NCBI RefSeq assembly: GCF_001456355.1
Contig: NZ_CP010271.1
Location: 4,402,001-4,466,000 of the forward strand
Length of the DNA stretch: 64,000 nt
Direction of reading: 5' to 3'
Origin: Mycobacteroides saopaulense
GTDB lineage: Bacteria > Actinomycetota > Actinomycetes > Mycobacteriales > Mycobacteriaceae
Position numbers and translations under genes: made by a program. Under the pieces are notes generated by a model. It was not told the DNA's origin and did not search any database. It saw only the letters and a program-made list of their open reading frames with translations. Numbering within the stretch: the first letter of the stretch is position 1; each line of letters begins with the position of its first letter. Of this stretch, positions 55,401 to 64,000 are shown one piece after another.

Positions 55401-58400
55401 AACGCGTACGAGTGGAATTGGGTCCACACCTGGCCCGGTTCCAACGGCACCCCGATATGTAGCGAGTCGAAAAGCTGGGTGACGTTGCGCTGGGTGACCG
55501 CCACTCCCTTCGGCAAGCCGGTGGTTCCCGAGGTATAGATGATGTGCGCCAAGTCATCTGGTGCTGGCGGCGCCAAATGCGTGCGGGGCTGGGCGGCGAT
55601 GTTGGAGTCCGCGGCATCGATGATCGTCAGGTCATGCCCACAGAACCGGTCCACCAATGCGGTGGTGGTGATTGCGGCCATCGGTGCGGCATCGGCCAGC
55701 ATGAACTCGACACGGGTCGCCGGTAACGCCGGATCGATCGGCAGATACGCCGCACCAGTCTTGAGCACAGCCAGGATCGCGACGACAGCCTCTGCCGAGC
55801 GGGGGAACATCAGGGCCACCCGGGCACCCGGACCCACGCCGCATCCGACGAGCAGGTGCGCCAACCTGTTGGCTTCCTCGTCCAACCCCTGATACGTCAA
55901 CGACCTTTCTCCACACACCAGCGCTACGGACTCCGGGGCGCATGCCACCTGCGCGGCGAACAGTTCGGGTATCGACCGTGTCGCCGGCAACCGGGTCAAC
56001 ACACCCCGATTCCCCCACCGCTGCAGACGGTCGCGCTCGGTCTCGTCGAGCATCTCCACCGTCGATAGCGGCCGCCGGGGATCAGCGGTCATCGCCATCA
56101 GCACGGCCTCGATCCGCTTCACCAAAGTCTCGATGCCACAGGCGTCGAATACCGCGGTGTCGTACTCGATGCGCAGACGCAACTCGTCACCGGGGATGGC
56201 TTGCATCGTCAGCGGGTAATCGGTGGATTCGTGACTGATGATCTCGCTGACGGTGAACCCGTCGATACCCGACAGCGCCTCGGTGTCCACCGGATAGTTC
56301 TCGAACACGAACAAGGTGTCGAAGAGCCGATCCTGGTCCATCATCCGATGGATATCGCTCAACGAAACATGTTGATGTTCAAGAGTCTTGGCCTGGGCAT
56401 CCTTCAGTTGGCCGAGCAGATCCACCGTGGTGGTCGCCGCCGTGATGTCCGCACGCACGGGGACCGTATTGATCAGCAGACCGACCATGGACTCCGCGCC
56501 CACCACGTCGGCAGGGCGCCCGGACACCACCGCGCCGAAGACGACGTCCTGCTGGCCGGTCAGCGAGGTCAGCAGGAGCGCCCACGCGCCCTGTAGGACG
56601 GTGTTGACGGTGGTGCGTTGCGCGCGCGCCAAATCGCCCAACGCTCGTGTGGTCTGTGCCGAAATCCGATGCGCACGTGTACCTCTGCGTCCCAGTTCAG
56701 ATTTCTGCGGCGGGCCGAGCAGGGTAGGGCTGGTGAGGCCGGCCAACACCTCCCCCCACGCCGCGTGTGCGGCCGCAAGATCGCGCTCTGCGAGCCACGT
56801 GACGAAGCTCCGATACGGCGTTGCGGCCGGAAGCCACTGCCCCCGATAGCTGGCGAAGATCTCCTGCAGCAGAATCGGCAGCGACCAACCATCGAGGACG
56901 ATGTGGTGGTTGGTGAGCACAAAGCGATAGCGGTCCGGCGCGGTACGGATCAATGCGACCCGGAACGCCGGCGGACTGGCCAGATCGCGTACCGCGGCAC
57001 GTTCGGCACCACACAGCCATTGGATCTGATCCTCTGATTCGCCGCCGTCCAGTTCGATGTACTGCCACCCCGCGGCCGGGTCGGCGGGAATGACCTGTAC
57101 CGGTTGCTCGAAATGACCGTAGAATCGGGCCGCGAGATGAGGATGACGATCGGCCACCGTCTGAACCGCATCGCGGAGGCGATCCGGCTCGAGCGCGCCA
57201 TCGATCGTGATGTCGAGCTGCACCACGTACAGGTCCTCGTCGGCACCATCATCGGCACCGCTGTGGAAGATAAGGCCTTGCTGTAATGCGGTAAGCGGCA
57301 ACACATCCGCAATCTGGTACTGCCGCTGCAGCTCGTCGATCTGTGACTGGCTCAGGCGCGCGGGCGCAATATCCGAGGGAGTCAATCCGCCCCCGCCGTG
57401 TCGCACATGCGCACAGATCCCCGTCAGCGCGTCGAACCACAACTGGCTCAGTCGACCGGCCTGCTCGTGATCGAGTACCGAAGCGGCCCAGGTCCAGTTG
57501 GCTTGTAGCTGAAGGCCTGAATCGGTCTCGACGGCGCCGGTGTTGAGCGTCACGGTGTGGGTCAACGGCATCGCAATCACCGATGCCGTTGCGATGGCCT
57601 CCAGACCATCCCCAGGGATCCGCCACAGGTCCCCGGGTGATTCGGCCGCCATGCCACCCAATCGGCCAAGATAGTTGAACGCCACTGTCGGGTCGGCCAT
57701 CTCGAGATCAACCTCGGAGTTCAGGTACTTCAACAGGCCGTAGGTCAAGCCTTCCGGTTGTGCCCGAAGCTGTTCCTTGGCGTTCTTGATCACCGGGCCC
57801 AATGCGCCGTCACCGGCGATCACCTGCGACCAGGGCATTCCCTCCAGAGTCAGCGACACCGGATACTTGGTGGTGAACCATCCCACCGTGCGGGAGAGGT
57901 CGACCTCGGCGGCAAGATCCTCGTGTCTGCCATGTCCCTCGACATCGATACCGATCGGGGTTCCACGGCGGCCCGAGAACTCGGCCATCGCCAACCCCAG
58001 TGCGATCAGCAAAATGTCTTGTGGTCCAGCATGAAATGCCGCCGAGGCCTCGCCGAGCAACATCGCCGTGGTTTCCGCGTCCAGTGACACCGACAGCCGC
58101 CCCGCGGAATGGTAGGTGTCCACGTCCGGCCGTGCCGAGGGCAGGACGGCGTCGGCCTCAGTCACCTCTCGCCACCGCTGGGCCTGCCCCACAACCTCCG
58201 GTCGGTACGCGTGCTCGGCCAGGAGCGCTGCCCACCGCTGCAGCGACGTTCCCACCGCAGGCAGGGCTATGGCCTGACCGCGGCGATGCTGTGCCCAAGC
58301 AAAATTGATGTCTTCCAAAAGGATTCGCCAGGAGACCCCATCGATCGCCAGGTGGTGAACAATCAGCGCCAGCCGATTCGTCGATGTCTCCCACAGCGCG

Positions 58401-61400
58401 CTCAGCATGGCCCCGTGCGCCGGGTCCAGCCGAGACCGAGCCGCCGTCAACGTCTCCTCGGTGAGAACGTCTACCGTCTGCAGACACTCGGCAGCGTTGA
58501 CCTCACCCGATTCGGGGACCGTCAACAACCACCCCCCGGCGCCGTCATCCTCCGCGCGCAGCCGAAGCACCACATGCCGATCCAGCAGGGCCTGCACCAT
58601 GACGATGGCGTCGCGCACGACGGCACCCGTAGGGGCCTGAACCAGCACCGCCTGGTTGAACTCACCGATAGGTCCGTCAATACCCCTGAGCCACTCCATG
58701 ATCGGTGTGGCCTGCACGGGCCCTAGACCTTCGTCGGCCGGGCCTCTGCGCGCCTCGGCCACGTCGACGACCCGGGCCAGCCGAGCAACACTCTGCTCAA
58801 CGAAGATGTCACGGGGACGGCACACCAGGCCCGCAACCCTGGCCCTGGCCACCACCTGCATGGACAGAATGCTGTCGCCCCCCAGGTCGAAGAACGAATC
58901 GTCGACGCCAACCCGGTCCAGGCCCAGAACCTGGGCATAGATATCGGCCAGGACCTCTTCCACGGCATCCGCCGGAGCGCGATAGCGGCCATCGTCCCGG
59001 TAGTCCGGGGCAGGAAGTGCGCGTGTGTCGAGCTTTCCGTTCACGGTCAACGGCAACGCGTTCAATCGCACCACCGCAGCCGGCACCATGTATGCGGGCA
59101 GACGCTCCGACATGGCGGCACGCAGCTCACCGCAATCGGCTGCCCCGGTGACGTACCCGACCAAACGCCTGTCACCCGGGCGGTCCTCGCGAGCGATCAC
59201 CACCGCCTGCCCGACTCCGTCCAGACCGGCCAGAGCCCCCTGCACTTCGGCAAGTTCGATGCGATGGCCGCGGATCTTGACCTGCTCATCGGCGCGGCCC
59301 AAATATTGAAGCTGTCCGTCGGGTCCCCAGCACGCCAGATCCCCGGTGCGATACATCCGGTCGCCCGGGTTCCCGAACGGACAGGCAACAAACCGCGCTG
59401 ACGTCAAAGAGGTACGGCCCACGTAGCCGTAACCGACACCAGCACCGGCGACATACAACTCGCCGATCACACCGGCGGGAACCGGGCGCAACCACTCGTC
59501 GAGCACGAACAGCGCCGCCCCGGAGACCGGCGCACCGATAGGCACACCCTGTCCCGCGGTGAGAGGCGCACTGATCGCCACGCACATCGTCGTTTCGGTG
59601 GGACCGTAGGCGTTGATCATCACCCGTCCGGGAGCCCATTGGTCGACCACCTCAGTCGGGCAGGCCTCACCGACCACCACCAACGCGGCCGACTCCAGGC
59701 CTTCTTGTGGCAACACTCTTACCGCGGAAGGTGTTTGGGTGATCACGCTGACGCGTTCACGCGCAAGCAGGGCATGGAACTCATCGGGAGCACTCGTCAC
59801 CTCCTCCGGGACAACTACGACACGCCCGCCACACAGCAAGGCGCCGAAGATCTCCCAGACCGAGACGTCGAAGGCCAGGGAATGGCTCTGTGACCACACC
59901 CCGGGACGTGGTAGCCCGGCATCGAGGGATGCCAACAGTTGGGTCACGTTGTGATGGCTCAGTGCAACGCCTTTGGGGGCTCCTGTGGTACCCGAGGTGT
60001 AGATCAGATAGGCGATATCGTCCGCGCCTGGCATCGGCAACACGGTATCCGGACGCGGTTCGGTCCAGGGCGCCTCGATGTCGCCGACATCGACGACTGC
60101 CACCCCACACCCGACCAGTCGGTCCCCGAGCTCCGCGGTGGTGACGACGGCAACCGGTCCGGCATCGGCGAGTGTGAAGTTCAATCGCGTCTCGGGCACC
60201 GCTGGGTCGATCGGTAGATACGCCGCCCCGGTCTTGAGTACCGCCAGGATCGCGACGATTGCCTCGGCGGATCGGTTGAACAACAGTGCGACGCATTGTC
60301 CGGGACCCGATCCCTGCTCTACCAATAAGTACGCCAACCGATTCGCGGCGTGGTCCAGCTCTCTATAAGTCCAGACACGCTCACCGCAAGTCACCGCGAT
60401 CGCATCGGGAACGCGGGCAACCTGCTCGGCGAAAAGCGCCGGGACCGAGACGCGCCGGGCCGGCGGTTGGCGCAACATCCCGTGGTTACCCAGCATGGCC
60501 AGGCGGGCTAGTTCACCGTCGTCGAGCAGATCCACCGCGGACAGCCGCACCTCCGGATCCGCAGTCATCGCCGTCAACACACGTTGCAACCGAGCGATCA
60601 GCATGTCGATGGTGCCGGCGTCGAACACGTCGGTGCGGTATTCCACGGTGCCGCCGATTCCCGCCGGCGCGCCGTTTTGAGCGCGACGTTCTGCCAGTGA
60701 GAAGTTCACATCCATTCGGGCCGTCTGGGTCTTCACCGGCATCTGGGTGACGCGCAGGTCGCCCAGACGCACCCCGGCAGCCGCATCATTGACGTCGTGT
60801 CCGGCGAAGTTCTGCCATGCCAGCGCCACCTGAACCAGCGGGTGGTGGACCAGGGACCGAGTCGGGTTCACGCGCTCGACAAGCACCTCGAAAGGCACGT
60901 CTTGGTTGTCGAAGGCCGCGAGGCTACGTGCGCGCACCTGGGTCATGACCTCGGCGACGGTCGGGTCCCCGGACAGATCGATTCGTAGCACCAGGGTGTT
61001 GACGAAGAACCCGACCAGGTCGTCAAGGCCAGGATCGCGTCGACCCGCAATCGGGAAGCCCACCGCCACATCGGAACTCGTACTGAGCTTGGACAGCAGA
61101 ATCGCCAGCGCCGCCTGCACCACCATGAAGCTGGTCGCGTGGTACTCACCCGCAAAACGGGCCACCTGTTGCTGCAGTTCCACCGGCCAGTCCACCGCGA
61201 TCGTTGCACCGTGCTGGTCTGCCGTCAGCGGGTAGGGCCGATCGGTGGGCAGCGCGATGCGCTCGGGCATGTCGGCCAACGCCTCCTCCCAGAAGGCCAG
61301 CTGCCGCGCAATCCTGCTCTCGTCGTCGCGCAGGTCACCGAACTGCGCACGCTGCCACAGCGCGTAGTCGGCATACTGCACCTTCAGGTCGGCCCAGCCC

Positions 61401-64000
61401 GGAGCACGCCCCGCGCACCGGCTGGCGTAAGCCACACCCAAATCGGTCACCAGCGGGGTGATGGACCAACCGTCAGCGGCGATGTGATGCACCACCGCCA
61501 CCAACGCGTGCTCGACCTCGGACACACGGAACAGTGCCGCTCTCAAAGGTATCTCGCTGGACAGGTCGAATGCCTTACGCGAGAAGATGTCCATCGCCTG
61601 TTGTAGTTGTCGCACCGTCCATTCGGTGGCGTCGATGACATCCCAGCCCATTTCGACACTGCCCGGATCGAGCACCACTTGGTGGGGGATTCCCTCAGGA
61701 GCGGCGAACACGGTGCGCAGGCTCTCGTGGCGAGCCACCACATCACCGAATGCCGCGGCCAACGCCGCGGCATCGAGTGCTCCATCGATCCGGAATGCCG
61801 CCGTCATGTTGTAGATCGGTGACGGCCCCTGCAATTGGTCCAGGAACCACAACCGCGATTGCGCGAACGACAGCGGAACCATGTCCGGCCGTTCGGCAGC
61901 CGCCAACGGCTCCAGCCGAGCATCTTCCCCACCGGCACGGTCGGCCAGCTGTGCGACCGTCGGTGCGTCGAACAGAGAACGCACCGTAATGCCGGTGTTC
62001 AGGGAGGTGTTGATCGCGGCGATCAGGCGCATCGCGGACAGCGAGTCCCCACCTAGATCGAAGAACGAGTCATCGACTCCGACACGTTCACGCCCGAGGA
62101 CGCGCGCATAGACATCGGCCAGGATCTGCTCTACCGGATTACCCGGAGCCCGGTAATGACCGGCATCGACGTAGTCCGGTGCGGGCAGCGCACGTCTGTC
62201 GAGCTTGCCGTTGACGGTAAGCGGCACCGCGTCGATCACCATCACCGTGGCAGGCACCATATAGCCGGGAAGCCGCTCGGCCAGCTGTGTACGAATCCAG
62301 CCGGGATCTACTGTGCCAGTGACGTAGCCGACCAGACGTGGTGTGCCGGGCCCGTCCTCGCGGGCGATCACGACGGCTTGAGTTACTCCGTCGAGTGCGG
62401 CCAGCGCCGCCTGGATCTCGCCCAGTTCAACGCGGTACCCACGGATCTTGACTTGTTCGTCGGCCCGTCCCAGATACTGCAGTTGCCCATCGGCATCCCA
62501 CCGCACCAGATCACCCGTGCGATACATGCGCGCGCCGGGACCACCGAACGGGCACGCCACAAACCTCGAGGACGTCAGCCCGCCTCTACGCCAATAGCCG
62601 ATACCCACACCACGGCCGGCCACATACAACTCACCGACAACGCCCGGCTGTACCGGCCGCAGCCAGCCATCCAGGACGAACAACGCCGATCCCGGTGACG
62701 GAACTCCAATCGACACCGGCGACCCTGCGGCCAGCGGTGTACTCATCGTCGCGTATACCGTGGCCTCGGTAGGACCGTAGGCGTTGATCATCATGCGCCC
62801 ACGCGCCCAGCGGTCCACCAGCTCGGGCGGACAGGCTTCCCCCGCCACCACCAACGCCATTGATTCCAATCCCTCCGGCGCGATCATTCCTGCTGCCGAG
62901 GGTGTTTGGCTCAACACACTGACGCGCCGCGCCATGAGCAATTCATGGAATTCATCGGGCGACGCCGCGATGGTCTCGGGTACTACCAGCAGCTCCGCTC
63001 CATGCAGCAGCGCACCGAAGATCTCCCACACCGAGACATCGAAGCTGTACGAGTGCCACTGCGTCCACACCTGCCCGGGTCCAGAAGGCACACTCTTGCC
63101 CAGCACACCAAACAACCCGGGAACGTTGCGATGCGCAATGGCAACGCCTTTCGGCACACCTGTGGTTCCCGAGGTGTAAATGATGTAAGCGATGTCATCA
63201 GGCGCCGGGCCCGGCAGGGTCGCGCTGGGCTGTGCCTCGATGGTCGGGGCATTGATATCGACGACGGTGAGACCGGGCCGGTCCAGGCGCGATCGGCGAT
63301 CGGCCGTGGTAACCGCAAGGATCGGATTCGCATCGGCCACCATGAACTCGATGCGGGCCGCCGGCAGCGCCGGGTCCACCGGTAGGTACGCCGCACCGGT
63401 TTTCAGCACCGCCAGAATGGCCACTATGGCCTCTGCCGACCTGGAAAACAGCAACGCCACAACCTCGCCCGGGCCTGCTCCCGCCGCGGACAACACGTGC
63501 GCGAACCGGGTAGCGGCCTCATCGAGTTCCCGATAGGTCATCGACGATCCGTCGACGGTCACCGCCGGAGCATCGGGCGTGCGTATCACCTGCTCGGCGA
63601 ACAAGACCGGAATCGACCTCGCCACATCGGGTTCGGCCAGACTCGTTCGATTGCTCCACGCGTCCAGATGTGAACGTGCGGCCTCGTCCAGCAGGTCGAT
63701 CGACGCCACCGGATTCTCCGGCGTGGCGATCATCGCCGACAGCACTGCCGTCATTCGTTCGAAGAGCGCCGCGACAGCTCCAGGGCCGAAGACCTCGGAG
63801 TCGTACTCGACGCGCAGGCCCAATTCGGGGCCCGGCAGGGCCTGCACCGCCAGTGGATAATGGTTGGATTCACGGAAATCGAACTCCGTGACGGTCAGAC
63901 CGTCGACTTCCAACCGTGTGGTTGCATCGATCGGATAGTTCTCGAACACCATGAGGGTGTCGAACAGCCTGTCCTGGCCGGTGATGCGGTGGATGTCGCT
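45203..64000 (-). CDS. Nonribosomal peptide synthetase, first visible subunit (continues beyond window)
   Basis: At least 6265 residues, open at the window edge: the frame continues upstream of the first Met into [15 protein letters not shown] of a C domain, so the start is outside. Order: (C1 end), A1, PCP1, C2, A2, PCP2, E2, C3, A3, PCP3, C4, A4, PCP4, C5, A5, PCP5, E5, C6. C domains after E domains (C3, C6) show the [14 protein letters not shown] core; C2, C4 and C5 show HHIAAD[GA]WS. It ends in C6 and hands over to the A6 domain of the next protein. D-residues are expected at positions 2 and 5. The peptide and organism-specific name are not known. Confidence 0.92.
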   Translation of the reverse strand, partial: SDIHRITGQDRLFDTLMVFENYPIDATTRLEVDGLTVTEFDFRESNHYPLAVQALPGPELGLRVEYDSEVFGPGAVAALFERMTAVLSAMIATPENPVASIDLLDEAARSHLDAWSNRTSLAEPDVARSIPVLFAEQVIRTPDAPAVTVDGSSMTYRELDEAATRFAHVLSAAGAGPGEVVALLFSRSAEAIVAILAVLKTGAAYLPVDPALPAARIEFMVADANPILAVTTADRRSRLDRPGLTVVDINAPTIEAQPSATLPGPAPDDIAYIIYTSGTTGVPKGVAIAHRNVPGLFGVLGKSVPSGPGQVWTQWHSYSFDVSVWEIFGALLHGAELLVVPETIAASPDEFHELLMARRVSVLSQTPSAAGMIAPEGLESMALVVAGEACPPELVDRWARGRMMINAYGPTEATVYATMSTPLAAGSPVSIGVPSPGSALFVLDGWLRPVQPGVVGELYVAGRGVGIGYWRRGGLTSSRFVACPFGGPGARMYRTGDLVRWDADGQLQYLGRADEQVKIRGYRVELGEIQAALAALDGVTQAVVIAREDGPGTPRLVGYVTGTVDPGWIRTQLAERLPGYMVPATVMVIDAVPLTVNGKLDRRALPAPDYVDAGHYRAPGNPVEQILADVYARVLGRERVGVDDSFFDLGGDSLSAMRLIAAINTSLNTGITVRSLFDAPTVAQLADRAGGEDARLEPLAAAERPDMVPLSFAQSRLWFLDQLQGPSPIYNMTAAFRIDGALDAAALAAAFGDVVARHESLRTVFAAPEGIPHQVVLDPGSVEMGWDVIDATEWTVRQLQQAMDIFSRKAFDLSSEIPLRAALFRVSEVEHALVAVVHHIAADGWSITPLVTDLGVAYASRCAGRAPGWADLKVQYADYALWQRAQFGDLRDDESRIARQLAFWEEALADMPERIALPTDRPYPLTADQHGATIAVDWPVELQQQVARFAGEYHATSFMVVQAALAILLSKLSTSSDVAVGFPIAGRRDPGLDDLVGFFVNTLVLRIDLSGDPTVAEVMTQVRARSLAAFDNQDVPFEVLVERVNPTRSLVHHPLVQVALAWQNFAGHDVNDAAAGVRLGDLRVTQMPVKTQTARMDVNFSLAERRAQNGAPAGIGGTVEYRTDVFDAGTIDMLIARLQRVLTAMTADPEVRLSAVDLLDDGELARLAMLGNHGMLRQPPARRVSVPALFAEQVARVPDAIAVTCGERVWTYRELDHAANRLAYLLVEQGSGPGQCVALLFNRSAEAIVAILAVLKTGAAYLPIDPAVPETRLNFTLADAGPVAVVTTAELGDRLVGCGVAVVDVGDIEAPWTEPRPDTVLPMPGADDIAYLIYTSGTTGAPKGVALSHHNVTQLLASLDAGLPRPGVWSQSHSLAFDVSVWEIFGALLCGGRVVVVPEEVTSAPDEFHALLARERVSVITQTPSAVRVLPQEGLESAALVVVGEACPTEVVDQWAPGRVMINAYGPTETTMCVAISAPLTAGQGVPIGAPVSGAALFVLDEWLRPVPAGVIGELYVAGAGVGYGYVGRTSLTSARFVACPFGNPGDRMYRTGDLACWGPDGQLQYLGRADEQVKIRGHRIELAEVQGALAGLDGVGQAVVIAREDRPGDRRLVGYVTGAADCGELRAAMSERLPAYMVPAAVVRLNALPLTVNGKLDTRALPAPDYRDDGRYRAPADAVEEVLADIYAQVLGLDRVGVDDSFFDLGGDSILSMQVVARARVAGLVCRPRDIFVEQSVARLARVVDVAEARRGPADEGLGPVQATPIMEWLRGIDGPIGEFNQAVLVQAPTGAVVRDAIVMVQALLDRHVVLRLRAEDDGAGGWLLTVPESGEVNAAECLQTVDVLTEETLTAARSRLDPAHGAMLSALWETSTNRLALIVHHLAIDGVSWRILLEDINFAWAQHRRGQAIALPAVGTSLQRWAALLAEHAYRPEVVGQAQRWREVTEADAVLPSARPDVDTYHSAGRLSVSLDAETTAMLLGEASAAFHAGPQDILLIALGLAMAEFSGRRGTPIGIDVEGHGRHEDLAAEVDLSRTVGWFTTKYPVSLTLEGMPWSQVIAGDGALGPVIKNAKEQLRAQPEGLTYGLLKYLNSEVDLEMADPTVAFNYLGRLGGMAAESPGDLWRIPGDGLEAIATASVIAMPLTHTVTLNTGAVETDSGLQLQANWTWAASVLDHEQAGRLSQLWFDALTGICAHVRHGGGGLTPSDIAPARLSQSQIDELQRQYQIADVLPLTALQQGLIFHSGADDGADEDLYVVQLDITIDGALEPDRLRDAVQTVADRHPHLAARFYGHFEQPVQVIPADPAAGWQYIELDGGESEDQIQWLCGAERAAVRDLASPPAFRVALIRTAPDRYRFVLTNHHIVLDGWSLPILLQEIFASYRGQWLPAATPYRSFVTWLAERDLAAAHAAWGEVLAGLTSPTLLGPPQKSELGRRGTRAHRISAQTTRALGDLARAQRTTVNTVLQGAWALLLTSLTGQQDVVFGAVVSGRPADVVGAESMVGLLINTVPVRADITAATTTVDLLGQLKDAQAKTLEHQHVSLSDIHRMMDQDRLFDTLFVFENYPVDTEALSGIDGFTVSEIISHESTDYPLTMQAIPGDELRLRIEYDTAVFDACGIETLVKRIEAVLMAMTADPRRPLSTVEMLDETERDRLQRWGNRGVLTRLPATRSIPELFAAQVACAPESVALVCGERSLTYQGLDEEANRLAHLLVGCGVGPGARVALMFPRSAEAVVAILAVLKTGAAYLPIDPALPATRVEFMLADAAPMAAITTTALVDRFCGHDLTIIDAADSNIAAQPRTHLAPPAPDDLAHIIYTSGTTGLPKGVAVTQRNVTQLFDSLHIGVPLEPGQVWTQFHSYAFDFSVWEIWGALLHGGRLVVVPDTVARSPQEFHDLLVREQVSVLTQTPSAVLMLPVDGLETTALVIGAEACPPDLVDRWAPGRMMVNVYGPTETTMWLCASAPLAAGLGAPPIGVPTAWAAFFVLDEWLRPVPAGVVGELYLAGAGVGVGYWRRAGLTASRFVACPFGAPGTRMYRTGDLVRWRADGQLDYLGRADEQVKIRGYRIELGEIQSALAAVDGVGNAAVIAREDRPGEKRLVGYITGSTDPIAARAALAERLPSYMVPAAVMTLAALPMTVNGKLDVRALPAPDYQDVDHYRAPVGAVEEILVGIYARVLDVARVGVDDSFFDLGGDSVSTMRLVAAVNAALNADLSARTVFEAPTVAQLAPRIGEGTGRLDPLVAGDRPTVIPLSFAQNRLWFVDQLQGPSPVYNMPVGLRLHGPLDAESLGAALGDVVDRHESLRTRFEAVGGSPRQVVSVGPVDFGWTVIDATGWPASRLDEAVAATVCHSFDLASEIPMRARLFRVGEEEHVLVAVVHHIAADGWSLTPLVRDLSVAYASRCTGRVPDWEPLPVQYVDYTLWQRAQLGDLDDSKSPIAAQLAYWEDALAGLPERVTLPTDRPYPPVADQCGSTVEVQWSAELQQQVRTVAGEHGATSFMVLQAALAVLLANLSGTSDVAVGFPIAGRRDPALDDLVGFFVNNLVLRIDLAGDPTVAELLAQVRQRSLAAYEHQDVPFEVLVERLNPTRNLTHHPLVQVALAWQNLPGNPGGPVDGLRLGDLRVTPLPVDTQTARMDLTFSLGERWTVAGEPAGIGGAVEFRTDVFDARTVETLLTRWRRVVAAMTEDPAQRISSIDLLDAAEHARIGVWGNRASLMRPTASHGSIPALFADQVARVPDAVAISFGGRQTTYRELDQAADRLAHNLVAHGVGRGSCVALLAERSPEAIVAMLAVLKTGAAYLPIDAALPDARIEFMIADAASAVAITTAGLTDRMTGYDLLVVEVGDIAGMVSPAVSALPPPCPNDIAYVIYTSGTTGVPKGVAITHSNVTQLMGTRDTFLAGQAWAQWHSYAFDASVEEIWGALLHGGRLVVVPESVARSPEDLTALLVAEKVGALSQTPSAVATLAPESLASVSLLVAGEPCSAEVADRWAPGRLMVNAYGPTETTICASRTAPLAAGSGPPSIGAPVPGAAMFVLDGLLRPVPPGVVGELYIAGGGVGVGYVGRTGLTAARFVACPFVGAGTAGQRMYRTGDLVRWDTDGQLRYLGRSDEQVKIRGYRIELGEVQTVLAGLDGVEQAAVIAREDRPGDRRLVGYVTGTANPAKLRTQLAEQLPSYMVPAAVVVVEALPITVNGKLNTRVLPAPEYRDIDRYRAPGTLTEEILAGIYARVLGVERVGVDDSFFDLGGDSLSAMRLIAAINADLNSAVSVRTVFEAPTVAQLAPRIGAESDRLGSLAAVERPVQVPLSFAQSRLWFLDQLQGPSPVYNMATALRISGALDVDALGAALADVVARHESLRTLFQVTDGVPYQLVVPFERAGFGWEVVDATGWTAGQLHEAIGTAARHVFDLSSEIPLWAKLFRITGDEHVLAAVVHHIAADAWSITPLMTDLGVAYSSRCAGQAPGWTPLAVQYIDYTLWQRAEFGDLEDGDSRIAKQVAYWQEALAGMPERVELPTDRPYPPTADQRGATVSLEWPAALQEQIARLAREHNATSFMVLQAALGVLLGKLGGNTDVAVGFPIAGRRDPALDELIGFFVNTLVLRLDLVGDPTVSELLAQVRGRSLAAYENQDVPFEVLVERLNPTRSLTHHPLIQVALGWQNVPGQDSTSGSGLALGDLEVAPLAADTQTARMDLSFSLAERHTQAGDPAGIGGTVEFRTDVFDRSSIEVLIDRLERVLVAMTADAGTRLSSIDLSDADEHALLDAVGNRAALQRTADIPVSVPALFAEQLLRAPDAVAITSGARSVTYKELDDASNKLAYKLISAGVGPGECVALLLERSAGAIIAMLAVLKTGAAYLAIDPVMPSARIDFMLSDAAPIAAVTTGGLADRFAGRGLVIIDIDDADGADDCMAGRQRCRVVPDPAPENIAYLIYTSGTTGVPKGVAVTHHNLAHLARSTPDHLPVDQVWTQCHSYAFDFSVWEIWAALLRGARLVVVPESIVTSPEDFHALLVDERVNVLTQTPSAAGALSPHGLESVSLLLGGEACPGEVVDRWAPGRTVINAYGPTEITVYASMSAPLTPGSGAAPIGAPVPTSALFVLDEWMRPVPVGVVGELYVAGEGVACGYLGRPALTASCFVPCPFGEPGTRMYRTGDLVRWRADGQLDYRGRADDQVKIRGYRIELGEVQAALAVLDGVAQAVVVAREDHPGITRLVGYVTESVAGVVDPAGARNVLAERVPGYMVPSAVVVLEALPLTVNGKLDSRALPAPEYQDTDRYRAPADAIEETLAGIYAQVLGLDRVGVDESFFDLGGDSILSMQVVARARACGVTCRPRDIFVEQSVARLARVVGMAGDDAGPADEGVGPVAATPIMRWLYEVENTGGPIEQFNQTVVIQAPPDVTESDVEMVLSALLDRHAMLRLRSQDCALTAAEKGSAAAYLTSIETLSDEELVAARARLNPAIGQMVSALWVTSTNHLVLAIHHLSVDAVSWRILLEDLNIAWAQHRQGKPVELPTTGTSFARWAALLGNHAHTATVVSEADRWRRVVATPPTLPAARPELDTYASAGHLTMSLDVETTRALLGEVPAAFHAGVQDVLLIAYALALTELLGVTLPVGIDVEGHGRIEDLEGLPAGIDLSRTVGWFTTKYPVSLKVSDHAGPAGNRLSWDQVVAGDPALGRIVKDAKEQLRALPEGITYGLLRYLNADIDLCGADPTIGFNYLGRLGAIGAAQAEAFAELWQVSHDGAAVAAAAAAIPMPLGHTVELNASTAETAEGPSLHAAWTWAPSVLDEVQVGRLGQLWFDALTGICAHVRGGGGGLTPSDILPARLAQRDIDELSRDHLIGDVLPLTPLQRGLLFQTNASRGNGDDVYAMQLEVTVTGPLDVHRLREAVVTVVDRHPNLAARFDKRFDEPVQIIPASPEVPWQFLETFSEADDVDPRLRELCATERALVCDLAREPAFRAALIRTAENEHRFVMTYHHIVLDGWSLPILLQEIFGSYYGHRLPAAGSYRRFVTWLADRDIDGARKVWREVLAGFGTPALVAPKGRPPGRRTTETFQVSAETFSAVHELARAQHTTVNTVLQAAWAQVLMWLTGRHDVAFGIAVSGRSAEVAGADSMVGLLINTVPVRVAVTPESTIADLLENLQRQHSDTLEHQHLALSEIQHAAGHDQLFDTLFVYQNYPVEAVASSMADGLAITEVNGREYNHYPLTLQAMPGSELVLRVEFDTGLFGADRVRKVVERFRRVLEAMTGEVRSQ
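46490..51080 (-). other. NRPS module 5: C5-A5-PCP5-E5
   Basis: C5 core HHIAADAWS (Gly to Ala) at about 50670; A5 pocket D-F-W-T-L-G-A-V-Y; PCP5 GGDSI at about 48050; E5 core [10 protein letters not shown] (Gly to Ala) at about 47525. A D-residue is expected if E5 is active. Confidence 0.58.
51110..54250 (-). other. NRPS module 4: C4-A4-PCP4
   Basis: C4 core HHIAADGWS at about 53840. A4 reads FDASVEEIW, putting Glu where most A domains have W at position 239 (pocket D-A-E-S-L-A-A-I-C), which may favour a basic side chain. PCP4 GGDSL at about 51240. Confidence 0.55.
54280..57330 (-). other. NRPS module 3: C3-A3-PCP3
   Basis: C3 core [10 protein letters not shown] at about 56900 follows an E domain, so it accepts a D-residue. 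A3 pocket D-F-W-T-V-G-V-M-W; PCP3 GGDSV at about 54410. Substrate not assigned. Confidence 0.6.
57340..61900 (-). other. NRPS module 2: C2-A2-PCP2-E2
   Basis: C2 core HHIAADGWS at about 61480; A2 pocket D-V-W-T-V-V-A-M-C; PCP2 GGDSI at about 58880; E2 core [10 protein letters not shown] at about 58350. The E domain predicts a D-residue. Substrate not assigned. Confidence 0.6.
61930..63690 (-). other. NRPS module 1: A1-PCP1
   Basis: A domain with [12 protein letters not shown] at about 63165 and carrier GGDS at about 62050. Pocket residues read by eye at positions 235-331 are D-V-W-S-V-A-A-V-Y, an aromatic-like pattern; substrate not assigned. Partial C domain upstream. Confidence 0.6.

Noticed and set aside
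37065-64000. Recurrent similar stretches looking like repeats or a mobile array
   Set aside because: They are the homologous domains of the NRPS modules, not CRISPR, IS or tandem repeats.
1-64000. tRNA, rRNA, CRISPR array, IS element or prophage
   Set aside because: No cloverleaf, rRNA-like, regularly spaced repeat, transposase or integrase was seen on either strand.

Overview
The window looks like chromosome of a rapidly growing mycobacterium, most like the Mycobacteroides (abscessus/chelonae) group. The signs are high GC content, many TetR regulators, F420-type (DDN and PPOX) oxidoreductases, an MpaB-type oxygenase, a fatty acyl-AMP ligase/ACP pair, secreted mycobacterial-style small proteins, and several genes whose -10 box lies 6-7 nt before the start codon (leaderless mRNA). 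The species is inferred from gene content only. No rRNA, tRNA, insertion sequence, prophage or CRISPR array was seen.

Layout. 1-4.8 kb: a TetR gene (cut by the window edge) faces an Old Yellow Enzyme/F420-type oxidoreductase/tautomerase/MpaB/TetR run across a palindromic operator, followed by a second TetR gene. 4.7-8 kb: a membrane-anchored SRPBCC protein, a YiaA/B-like membrane protein, and an HMG-CoA lyase/CaiB CoA-transferase pair. 8-11.2 kb: a tight cluster of ECF sigma factor, membrane Rieske protein, cupredoxin lipoprotein, Tat-type metallophosphoesterase and small membrane protein. 11-20.3 kb: mixed metabolic and regulatory genes, small secreted proteins, and a cysteine-rich DUF1326 gene divergent from an amidohydrolase across two CsoR-like boxes.

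20.3-26.8 kb: seven overlapping minus-strand genes (LuxE-like acyl-protein synthetase, NifU-like scaffold, cysteine desulfurase, FtsX-type permease, ABC ATPase, ACP, fatty acyl-AMP ligase) with a divergent acyl-CoA carboxyltransferase. The combination of acyl activation, ACP tethering, sulfur mobilisation and export suggests an undescribed sulfur-containing lipid or modified acyl pathway; this is inference. 28.5-37 kb: secreted proteins, a PPOX oxidoreductase, a HOD-like hydrolase-fold enzyme with Ala at the nucleophile position, an NlpC/P60-like protein, three small-molecule-type regulators or modifiers (TetR/glycosyltransferase, TetR), a hydrolase gene remnant and membrane proteins.

37-64 kb: two overlapping nonribosomal peptide synthetase genes on the minus strand, the larger running off the window. 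The visible line is (C)-A-PCP / C-A-PCP-E / C-A-PCP / C-A-PCP / C-A-PCP-E / C | A-PCP / C-A-PCP-E / C-PCP. Two adjacent A domains carry the textbook threonine pocket. The last module has no A domain and no thioesterase or reductase follows it, so loading of the last carrier and chain release are unexplained.
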